Below are positions 1 to 9,971 of a DNA stretch of 64,000 bases, piece by piece. Made by a program: the position numbers and the translations under genes. The notes below the pieces were generated by a model, which was not told the origin of the DNA, searched no databases, and worked only from the letters and a program-made list of their open reading frames with translations. Source of the stretch: Lingula anatina (Eukaryota > Brachiopoda > Lingulata > Lingulida > Lingulidae); the NCBI RefSeq assembly GCF_001039355.2, contig NW_019776091.1:582457-646456 (forward strand), given 5' to 3'. Each line of letters begins with the position of its first letter. Within the stretch, counting starts at the first letter, position 1.

Positions 1-293
1 CTCTCAAGCTAATTAACATTTTTGCCCGAGAACATTCTATTTTTAAAGTGTTGAAACTCAAGCAAATACTCTGCCAAGCTCAGTTATTGTGTTTTTCACC
101 TCTCTACACTGACCCTGCCCTCATCATCCAGCACCTTGTACATGCCTTGATCAATATAGACATTTCCCTTACTATAGCAGTGCATTTGTTGTGCTGCATA
201 CTTAGTAGTATTTTCAGGTAAAAATCACATTTAAAGTTTTGCAAATACAGACAAATATGTCCAGATAAAGCAGCATCTTCTTTCTATTTTCAG

Positions 294-1451
294 GTTGTAG
301 TGACCAATCAGATAACAACTAGGTTTGGATTTAATCTTAGTGAAGTTGATGTAATGGAAAAAGAAGGTAAATGACAAGAATGGGTTATCTTGTGATAAAC
401 TTTCATATTTCATGCAATCAATTTTTAAAGAACATTTGAAAAGCAAGTGAAATAATCGTTTTTTTCTTTCTCTTTTTTACTTTGTGAAATATCCTATTTT
501 TGATTAATGTTTTATAAACTTTTATCACTGTTATCTTAGACTCAGTGACAAGTTCAGAAAATGGCTATGTGACAGCTGCCCTTGGGAACACATGGAGTCA
601 CAGTGTGAATACCAGGCTTATTATACAATATTTAGATGACAGATACAGACAGGTGAAAACAAAGCATTTCATGGTTAAAATGTTTGGACAGAACCGATTT
701 CTAGTAGTAGTTTGTGCAATAGGAAAAGCAGAAAACTGCCTGGTGTCTACTGATAATGGTATAATGTGTTTTTGAATTTAAGCGTTTTTGCAAGTATTAG
801 TGTTAAATTCTCATGCTTTATTTTTTTCATTCTAGATACTGATTGCTAAGTCCCCTGTTGCTCCTTTTGCTGCACATGAATATGACATTCAAGATAAGGG
901 CATAGTGCTAAAATGTCAGTCACTGTATAAAATTATACTTATTATAGAACTCTTAAAAAATAATAAAAATAATTAAGTTAAAAAACTAATAACATTTATT
1001 ATAAAATTAATGACAAGACGGACATGTTAAAAGTTCTTTTTAAGCTAATTTTGTCAGACAGTCTTACACATTACATTAGTTACAATGACCAAATGAAAAA
1101 GATATGCTACAACTGTACTCATTCCGTAAAATTGAGCTATTGTGCTTGCCATGTATTCGAATGTGAAGTTGTGTAAGAAAGAAATACAAATCAAATAATT
1201 AAATGCCCAGTTTCCTTAGAATAAACTTAATATTATATGGGGAGAGGTTATCTGAAAAGAACAATTATTTATTGCTTTGGAATGTATCTGTAATTTTGAA
1301 TTAATTTATACTGTACCATTGTAAGAAAGTGGATGTCAATTTTATTTTTTCCTTTTCAGGTAATGGTGCTAGGCAGTATGAAGGGACTGATCCAGGATTA
1401 CAACAAATCAGAGTACGGACTAGTTTACAGAAAGAATGTTTTCCTACTTAA
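294..1451 (+). CDS. RAD51B: RAD51B, C-terminal exons (partial; gene continues left of the window)
   Basis: RAD51 paralogue B is part of the BCDX2 complex that assists RAD51 loading in homologous recombination. Exons read 294-366, 540-652, 836-914 and 1360-1451 (stop TAA 1449-1451). Translation shows the strand-motif VVVTNQITT, then ALGNTWSHSVNTRLI and ILIAKSPVAPF. These match the RAD51B C-terminus much better than RAD51C or RAD51D, as judged from memory of the family. Splice phases agree: exon 294-366 ends on one base and the next completes GAC. The third exon can read through to a stop at 974-976, or splice at a weak donor (gtcagt at 915) to the last exon, which ends with IRVRTSLQKECFPT. The spliced form keeps frame, and its boundary falls after GIVLK, near a known vertebrate RAD51B exon boundary. 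The ATPase core lies outside the window. An AATAAA at 1608-1613 may serve as poly(A) signal. Confidence 0.85.
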
Positions 1452-1566
1452 TGGAACAAGACAGTTGGCTGGCTTCAAAGTTATTATGATTTCATTTATG
1501 AGTTTCTTTTTAATATGGACCGTATTAAGTGTTCGGGTTATCTTGATAAATTATTTTTTCAAAAAA

Positions 1567-1911
1567 TTAAAGGGATAATAACTCTTCGTACGAGTTCTAT
1601 ATTTCTCAATAAAAACATTGTGAATAACTCATAGAAATATAATACATTCTGTTTTACCTTAAAAATGGCAGTTATAGCTATTATTCTGATATCTGAGCTT
1701 GTCATCAGACCACGTGACCTCCATTGATGGCTATACGCTTTTAAAATCTCTTAAGAGATTTTAAGAAAAAACCAAACTTTTTAGAAAAAAACCAGGGACT
1801 AACTTTGAATGTAAAAATGGATTCATTAACCATTGGTAAGTATGGGAAAATTGTTGTTTACTCCAGGAAAATTCATTTTTTGGCCGAAACGAAGAGTTAT
1901 TATCCCTTTAA
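1567..1911. mobile_element. TTAA-flanked MITE, copy 1 (piggyBac-like target choice)
   Basis: The ends 1567-1589 and 1889-1911 are perfect 23-bp inverted repeats that begin and end with TTAA (TTAAAGGGATAATAAC...). There is no coding capacity. A second diverged copy lies at 20101-20390 in the same orientation, sharing the body (for example GGACTAACTTTGAATGT) and both ends. A TTAA target duplication is typical of piggyBac-class elements; assignment to that class is inference. The element sits about 115 bp after the RAD51B stop codon and carries an AATAAA near its left end. Confidence 0.8.
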
Positions 1912-2074
1912 AAAGTATATGTTTTATTCTTTTTCTCGACTTTTAGAATTAGTTTTCCATTCAAGTGCCAAAATACTGTTTTAAGGACATAAATTTGATA
2001 TAAATTATGATGATATAATAGCAAGTTATTTTAGTCAGTTGAATATTCATAATACTTGTACGTGGTTTACATTG

Positions 2075-2340
2075 TATGTATCGACTGTTGACTGTTCTAG
2101 CAGCACAAGGGGAGCATTTGTTGCACCACAATTTCATCATCACCATCAATGCTGTTCGTCCCATGTGGGACATAAGGCCACAGTCACTTCTTTCCATTTG
2201 GCCCTGTCTCTGGCTACGTGCTGGGCCTGTCCCCATGTAAGGTCCCCCTCCCTCAGCTCTGCCATCACTGTTGGGCGCACACCACAATTTAATCTGGCAG
2301 ATATCAAGAAAAACAAAAAATGTGGTGCACCTTGCACCTT
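2075..2340 (-). mobile_element. Degenerate 3' end of a non-LTR retrotransposon (LINE)
   Basis: On the minus strand, frames broken by stops and shifts read LTWGQAQHVARDRAKWK then ALCPTWDEQH followed by a stop. This is the style of the extreme C-terminus of LINE ORF2 proteins (DR.W...V..LC.T..E). After the stop comes a short TGATGGTGATGATG tract like the 3' tail of such elements. Only the end is present, as expected from 5' truncation. It lies just past the 3' end of the heat-shock gene. No reverse transcriptase domain is visible, so the class cannot be set. Confidence 0.45.
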
Positions 2341-2838
2341 GCTAAGAAGTGTGTGTCCAACCTTTTGTTGTGCACCTGTGACCTAACAGCACAACTGTAG
2401 CAAAAGCAATAACAAACAACTAACGTGGAGCTTTTTTTTTTTTTTAATCTTTTATTACATTTAACAGAAAGCATGTTATGTTTTAACAATTGATTTATGA
2501 AATAAAAAAACAACTGATTAAATGAACCATTGTGATATATTATTTGAAACATACAAAAATAAGACATCGTGCTGCTGTCCACATACGAAAATTGTATTGC
2601 AGTAAGTGGTTGCATCTTCTTTGAAATCCTGAAGTTGCTAGGCTACATGTAAGCAAACTAAAAATGAACATTCCCCCATACTTTGTACTGCAGTTCAAAT
2701 GGGGCATAAGAAAAAATCACTAGCAAACATGATCAGGCATCATTTGTAATAATCCAGCTGCTCCACATATGTAAACTTATACTTTTTGTATTTCAGAAGT
2801 CAAAAGTACAAAGCACCATTCAGTTGTTGAAACAAGTC

Positions 2839-3834
2839 CTACTCTTTCTTGTCTTCAGTTTCCTTTTGCTGTTTTTTTATTTCAATGACTCTTTCATTGG
2901 GGACGGGGCGGTTGACCTGTGCTTTCACAATCATGGAGCCATCATCATTTAACAAGGATTCAAAGCTATCTACGTCAACATCCTGGAAAGGGATAAAGGG
3001 CAGGTTTAGCATTGTAGTTTACTGCAGATACTCCCAAATTTTATCATCTGATACTTTAAATGACAGATGTACCAACTATAATATACAAAGGGTTTTCCAG
3101 TTACTTGTATAATGTATACCTAAAACAGTCGCAACATGCACTGTCCACATGACACATCTATTATCAATAACTGTACCAGCATCACAATCTGACAACTCAA
3201 TTACTTTGACCTTGTATATATTTCTCAACACACTTTTGATAAATTTAAAAAAAAAAAAAAAAAAAACGGAGGAAACTTCACACAGCTGAAACTTCTAGTA
3301 GTATACTCACTCACCTCTGGAATGGCAAACTGCCGTAAAAACTGCCTGGCAACCAACCCATGTTTATCCTCTTTGTCAGTGTGTTCACCTTTAATGACGA
3401 GAGTATTGTCACTGATCTTAACTTCTATCTCTTCTGGGGCAAAGTCAGACACATCTAACTCTATCTGGAAGACTTTGTCATCATATTTCAACTGGAAAAA
3501 TAAATAAAAAAATAAAAAAATAAAAATAAAAAATTGATGCACGTCTTAAATTCATTCCACTATGTATAGAAGTGCATGTATTCAATCCATTCTTAAAATT
3601 AAATGCATTTCATTATAGTTAACTGAAGTATTTCCTTTCACTTTAAATAATAAATCAATATTTCACTTCTTTCAAAACAAATACTTCATCAAACCAAGAC
3701 ATTAATTACTAGTACATATTTGCCAATTAAAAAAAAGAAATTAATCAGGGTGCTGATGTAATTTGTTGGATTATTTCAAGTTACAAAGTTACTGGCAAAA
3801 ATGATGCAAAGAACACAGACCTTACATCATCACT

Positions 3835-3868
<34 letters not shown>

Positions 3869-4607
3869 CAAGTGACTGTTTGTTACATGTGCCATTCATT
3901 TAGAAAAATGTTCAAAATAGTTTTTTTAATCAATTTGCCCGGTCTTTCAGGTTACCAGTACACAAATAACCTTAATATATTACAATCTGGTGTCTTGGAT
4001 ACACTGTGAATGTATATCCATGGTCAGCCAAACAAAATAAATGCCGTGACCATAGACTTTTTCCACTTTTTATTCATTTATTTATCAACAATGATGCAAG
4101 TTCTAACGTTATTGCATACATCACTTAATTGTGTTTACTTCAATAGTAAAATGTATTACTATAAATTCCAGTACAGCAGTACACCTAAAATTTTTATAGT
4201 AGTATTCAAAAGAGTGCCCCTTGTATCTGGTGACCTCAAAATGATATTTTTAAATGGTGTCATTTTTATTTATGAAAATTATTTCTTTGGAACCATATAC
4301 GTTGAGTCCGTCGACTTACCTGTACATCTGTCCTGGCTAAGCCTCGTACATAATACGGTGGATCAAACGCATTCTTCCACAGTTGATTCATGACCCTCTC
4401 TGTTTCACGGAAAGGATCGTGGATCAAATTATCGAGCCCTGTCCCTGGCCAGCTGTCGGCCCACCATGGGCCTCTGTGACGTTGGGGTCGAATCATGGGG
4501 ACCCATCGTTTCAAACCACGCTTGCAGACGACTGGGTCGCCGGTGACAGCGCACCTCAAGTACTGCCCCTTGTTGCCTAACGATTTTGGTACAATCGCAC
4601 GTAACAT
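2839..4607 (-). CDS. Small heat-shock protein (alpha-crystallin/Hsp20 family), 202 aa
   Basis: ATP-independent chaperone that holds unfolding proteins. Three exons: 4320-4607 (ATG 4605-4607), 3315-3491 and 2839-2982 (stop TAG 2839-2841), all joined at phase 0 with gtaagt and gtgagt donors. The alpha-crystallin domain covers about residues 92-180: FQIELDVSDFAPEEIEVKI, then LVIKGEH and the RQFAIPEDVD segment. Near the end, VIEIKK carries an I-x-I type motif. Residues 1-45 are rich in Arg and Lys, with almost no acidic residues, and start MLRAIVPKSLGNKG, so a mitochondrial presequence is possible. A TATAAAA (4657-4663) and a phased heat-shock element (4695-4717) lie upstream. The 3' UTR probably ends near the AATAAA at 2451-2456 (minus). 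Length is normal for the family; the exact orthology group is not assigned. Confidence 0.93.
3838..3866. repeat. (GA)n microsatellite
   Basis: Uninterrupted GA dinucleotides in intron 1 of the small heat-shock protein gene. Confidence 0.95.
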
Positions 4608-4656
4608 GTTTCGTCGTGTAAATCTACTACGTTTGTTTGTACGTGCAGCGTGTGGC

Positions 4657-4663
4657 TTTTTAT
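4657..4663 (-). promoter_or_regulatory. TATA box of the small heat-shock protein gene
   Basis: TATAAAA on the minus strand, 50 bases upstream of the ATG at 4607. That places a transcription start near 4630 and leaves a short 5' UTR. The heat-shock element lies about 32 bases further upstream, the usual order in heat-inducible promoters. Confidence 0.7.
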
Positions 4664-4694
4664 ACCGTCTCTTCTCACCTCAAACGACACACGT

Positions 4695-4717
4695 GAATGT
4701 TCACGATCTTTCCAGAT
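4695..4717. promoter_or_regulatory. Heat-shock element (HSF binding site)
   Basis: GAA and TTC units alternate with exact 5-base phasing: GAA 4695-4697, TTC 4700-4702, GAT 4705-4707, TTC 4710-4712, GAT 4715-4717. Three units are perfect and two have one mismatch. It sits between the divergent small heat-shock gene (ATG 4607) and TSFM (ATG 5033), so HSF could act on both, though the TATA box points to the heat-shock gene. Confidence 0.75.
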
Positions 4718-5032
4718 CAAGGAGGTAAACAAAGCGACGGTCGCGCCCTCTGCACATGATCATCTATGTTAAAAAGTCTTAGGAAAATACAAACGTTTGG
4801 TTTACAGAAATAAATTTTATTGATAAAAATTTATTTTTATACCATTACATTGGCCAGATCAACCATTTGTTGACATTTTTGTATAAACAGGAATAAATAC
4901 TATAGCTTTTCTTGCTATAGATGGCAGTAGTGAAGAAAAATTTGAGCAACTGAGTTTCACGTGTTATATAAAACTCGTTTGGTTGATATGTTATAGGATC
5001 CGTGTATCCGTGGTTATACATACAATAATAAG

Positions 5033-8000
5033 ATGTTGTCGATCACAAAAAGCAGAAGTAAGTGCTATACCAGTATGTTTATAACACTTGAAAACACGAT
5101 GCAATAACGGTTCAGTTATGAAAAGGTGTTTATACTTTAATGCCCTTACTACAGTACCTTTGATTTCCACGCCGATAGCTCATGTGTTCTAATGATATAT
5201 TCACCTGTAATTGATAAATTAATTAATTTATTAGTTATATCATTGACACCCTATTTTAAAGGGAATCTCAGAAGTGCTCATTAGTCCCGAGTTAAATCAA
5301 ACGGCGTGTATATGCTGGTCAGTACTGCAATGGTACTCCATGCGCATCTGCTTAAATGTTGCTCAACTGAGTATTATTATATTAGAGTAGATGATGCTTC
5401 ATGTGTTTGTATGTTTTTTTAAGTTAGTATAACTCACATGAACCTAATAGTAATACTAGTACTATAAGTATTACAGAAGTTGTGAATTAAATCTTACAGG
5501 TTTTCTGAGGATCCAACTGTGTCGTCACTTTCACTCTAGCAATATTGTCTTCAATGATGCAGCACCAAGGAAGGCATCACTGGCAAATTTAAGGAAGGCT
5601 ACAGGCTTCTCAATCCTACAATGCAAGAAGGCCTTGGAAAAGTTCCCTGATGACATGGAAAAAGTAATCATTTAATTATTGTTATTTCTGATACAAATTT
5701 CATTTGTTATTTTCAATTTAAAATTGATATGCGTTGTATTTATATGGAAATATTAAGACCTAACAATTGACCTCTGTTTTGTGTGTGTGATTCAGCGGAG
5801 ACACATACTTGTACTTGCAGTCAAGTTAGTTGATTTTTTTTAGTGTCATATATGCAGTAAATTAAATGTAGCCTTTTCCACAAACCTTACCCTCATTCTG
5901 TGACAGACTCCCTAGACTCTTGAATTCTTTTGTGATAATTATCTTATGCAATAGGTCTAAGATGTTGAAAAACATACTATCAATCCAAATTTTTTTAACA
6001 TTGATTCAAATTATGAAGTGCTTTTTTTTATTTGAAGAATTCCACTGGGGATTATAATAACATGTTCATATTCTCATATCTGTAATACTTTTAATATTAT
6101 CTCTTAATAGGCAGAAGCTTGGCTTAATGAACAGGCTGCAGAACAAGGATGGGCCAAAGCCAATAAATTAGGGCACAGACCAATGTCTCAGGGGCTCATA
6201 GGGGTGTTGAAAAAGGATTCTATGGGAATCATGGTTGAGGTACACTTGAGGAGCTCACAGGGGAGCACATGTATCAGTTGGAAGTGCTTTGACTTGATAG
6301 AATAGAATAGCCACAGAAGAAATGTAATATGTTGCCAGGAATATGTTGTAAACTGTATCAGTCTTCACCTACTTTTATTACATGTAGCATCAATATTGCT
6401 TTGTACATTAGATGATAAAAATAATGTCTATGATTGATGTTGTATCAAATTGATTAATATTAGAGAATATGATATTAAAGTCATAAATCTTACTAAATCT
6501 GAGTTTGCTTCAAGTTTCAGTGTTATCCCAATACTTGGTATCGTGTGGATATCAGATCATTCATCTAACATACAAAATGCTTTTGATGAAGGTTAAAGAT
6601 TTTATGAACAACTTGGGTCTAGATATTCTGTTATAATGTGTAAAAGCATGTTTCTGTTTACTGTAGGTTAACTGTGAGACAGATTTTGTGGCTCGGAATG
6701 ATAAGTTCAGAGGGCTGGTGGGAAAAGTGACCTCTGCATGCTTTCATCATGTCAAGGACTCTTCTGAGGATAAGGCAAGTTTACTGTAACTATAATGTGT
6801 CAATATGGTGAAATCAAACAAGTAAACGAGGAAACACAAAGTCCCTTTTTTTAGCAGTGCCAGGTCAAAAAAACCCTTTAAAGTAGCAAAATAAAATATG
6901 TGATAAATTTAACTTTGAGTTGCATAAAGTATTGTCTTCCTGATAATTCAAAACAAGTGTTTTGGGGTAAGTTATTTTATGTACACAGGTTAATTATTTG
7001 ACGCTTTGTGTGAAACATAAATAATAACTCTAACTCTCAGTTATGTTATAAGTTATTATTTAATAAAACATTTCACTCATGATCAGGTACATTTTCTTTT
7101 AGGTCAGTCTGACCAAAGAGGCACTGTCAGCGGTCCCCACTCCAGAGGGTAATGTTGGGGACGCTGTGGCCCTAGTGGTGGGTAGTGTAGGGGAAAACAT
7201 GGCAGTACGCCGGGCAGCCTTCTTTAGAGCACCAGAAGGAAGTCTATTGTCCTCGTATGTCCATGCTGTGGGTATGTGAACTCAGTAGTTTGGTCATAAC
7301 ATACCTCTGTCAATGTTGATGTGTTTGATATTGTTTCAAACAAGTATAAGTAAGAACTATACCACTTAAATTTAAATAGAAACTTAAATAGAAATGTACG
7401 TAAAATTGTTTAATATTTTGTTAAGTCATTATTAACTATATTAATTTTTTCCAACTTAAGCATGTATATTATAATCATTGAGCAGAACCTTTGAGAATTT
7501 ATACTTTGGAGAAAAAAGACATGCATTATTGTCTACGTGCTACTCATAACATGTTGATAATGAATTAATTGTTGAAAAAGAAGGGAAGATAAAAGGTCAA
7601 TATGTAGAAATTGGTAGACAGCTGGGTTTAGAGGAAGCTTCAATTTAACATTTTTTTTACAGAAATATGACCCCTCTTCTGTTAAAATTATTGATTCATA
7701 ATAAGTGTTTAGAATTAGCTGCTTAAAAAGTACTGCCTGGAAATTGACTGAATTTGATGATACATTTATAAAACATTTTTTGTGCTAGTTGTGGTAAAGG
7801 TGCTATAAATATTTGATATTTCAGGTGCAAGCCATGTAGATGAGGGAGACTGTTTGCTGGGAAAGTATGCTTCTTTTGTGCTCACAAAACCTGCAGAGTT
7901 AACTGCCTCTGAAAATGTGACAGAAGCTACAGCTGGAGAAACCGCAACCAAAGAAACAGAAGAAGAGGATGAAGATGACAAAATGGATCCAGCAGATCTT

Positions 8001-8234
8001 GGCAGGCGGTTGTCACAGCAGGTAGTGGGTATGAATCCTTTAACATTAGGAGATCTTCAAACAGACAAACCATCAGATGACAAGGGTGAAGAAACCAGAT
8101 TTTTATTCCAAGAATATCAATTTAATACTGAAAAAACTATCAAAGACGTTTTACTAGAGAATCAGGCGATGGTGACAGACTTTGTCAGATATGAATGTGG
8201 AGAAGAACTTTCAGAGGAAGCTAGCTCATCTTAA
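5033..8234 (+). CDS. TSFM: Elongation factor Ts, mitochondrial (334 aa)
   Basis: Guanine-nucleotide exchange factor that recharges EF-Tu in mitochondrial translation. Exons: 5033-5057, 5500-5663, 6111-6239, 6667-6774, 7103-7271, 7825-8234 (stop 8232-8234); 1,005 nt in frame. The first exon encodes only MLSITKSR plus one base. Spliced to [13 protein letters not shown] it gives a good mitochondrial presequence, which decides the start. The UBA-like EF-Ts N-terminus follows ([19 protein letters not shown]). The core motif [12 protein letters not shown] begins exon 4. Intron 4 uses a GC donor (AAG|gcaagt at 6775). The GT-type alternative would break the frame. Residues about 226-252 form an acidic, low-complexity insertion (EEEDEDD) within the C-terminal domain. 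Poly(A) signal candidate AATAAA 8592-8597. Human TSFM is of similar length. Confidence 0.96.
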
Positions 8235-9971
8235 TATTGCTTTATTACCAGTACCTTGCATAAAAACTGAGAACTTGCATACTAATTTTAAATATCACAA
8301 AGTTGATAGATATTTTCTTTAGTGTGAAGACTGGATGGAAAGCAAAATTTTCTTTTTACACATGAAGTTGGGTCAGATAAATGACAAACGGTGAAACCTC
8401 TTAATATAAGAATAGACTTAAGATTCCAAATAAATTGAGTACCTTGTTATTTATGTCAAGTGTCTTTGCCGTAAACTTAAATATCTTTTTTTACAAGAGC
8501 CCCAAGAAACATGATAGAAAATGCATGAAATGACAAGTGTTCAGTTTCAATGGAGATTGAGCAATGACCCAAACACTTGTCAGTGTTTATGAATAAAGAA
8601 CACTGAATCAGATGTACTGTTTTTCAGTCTTTGATAATGACTTTATTAAGTTGAAAATAAGAGTCAAACAATTATACTTAGTATAAATACAACAGTTATT
8701 TTATTTTAGTCTTTTTTATTACTTTGAATTATACAGTGGTCCATTATATACCAGTAAATGAAATAAATGAATTTTTTAAACCTTCAGAGTTTTGTCAGCT
8801 TTATATTCAATTGTCTACCCTTTTTCAACTTCAATATAAAGTAAAAGATACTTCAATTCAGTCATTTGTTGCTACTCATGAGAAATAAAACTAAACTTCA
8901 ACTGACAAATATCAACTGGTACATTTTGAAATGATGAAAAGAACAAAGTTAAAATGTATGTTAAACGAAACAGTAAAGTAACTGGACAATATTATGTTTC
9001 TTGCATAAAATTTACTAACCACAAAAAAAGAAACGCAAAAAATAAACTTCTGACCATGTGAAAAAGTGTTCTACAGCTGTGCTACAAATGACCTTATTTA
9101 ATGCAATTATTTAAAGCTTAAGATATGCAATTCAATTAGTTGCTTGACAAGAAAAGTAATAATTCATATTTTGGCTGTTTGTGTGACTGACTGATTAATA
9201 ACTTACTAGGAGTTCAAATGAAATTATGCATTAAAAATGAGATTGCAAACTACACTGTGAAGATTGTACACAGCATTTAACTACTCATAAAAATTACAAA
9301 TTATAAAGAGAAAGTATTTTTGAAAACTAAGGCTCAAAGGGCAGATAATTTTTATGCATTCTATACTTGGTAAATGCTAACCCTGCAATATGAATGATTA
9401 AAAGAAGCAATAATGATAGATGTCAAATGTAATGAAATTAAACCTTTTAATAAATATGCAGTCATAACACTTAAAAAGTTTAAAATTTTGATTGACAGGG
9501 TTTTTGTCAGCACTCATAATTGGAATTTTTGTCAAGACACTTCTGTTACACAGTATGTGCGTGTTATGAAATACAGAATGACCCAATTGGTTCATCCAGA
9601 GAAGCCCCCCAACCCCTCAAAAAGAAAATAAAATATGGCAAAATATAAATTATAATATTAATGTTTTGCATGCATTAACTTTTATTACCTAACATGCCTT
9701 TATCCTTCCACAGACTCCATAAAATGTATCATAACTTCATCTACAACTAAAATGCTATGTTTTAAAAAATATTTTACCAGTGTCCCCGAATGTCATCAAC
9801 AAGAATAAAGTAAGTACAAATACAATTGTCTCTGCACAACACAATATTTTATCTAAAGCATCTTCCACTTATCTAGAAAAAAAGAACACTGTATTGTGAG
9901 AAATGTATTGCCCTCCTTTGTGTTGTGCTTTTCATCTAAGGTCTTTAATTTTCGGCATGGTTGTTAATGAT
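8235..9971. other. Convergent intergenic region with the 3' UTRs of TSFM and GUK1
   Basis: AT-rich sequence between two convergent genes. AATAAA at 8592-8597 (+) suits TSFM, and the complement of AATAAA at 9681-9686 (-) suits GUK1, about 285 bases past its stop. Short frames here show no recognisable protein. Confidence 0.6.

Noticed and set aside
4383-4728. Plus-strand frames over the Hsp20 first exon and promoter
   Set aside because: Antisense shadows of the real minus-strand exon 4320-4607.
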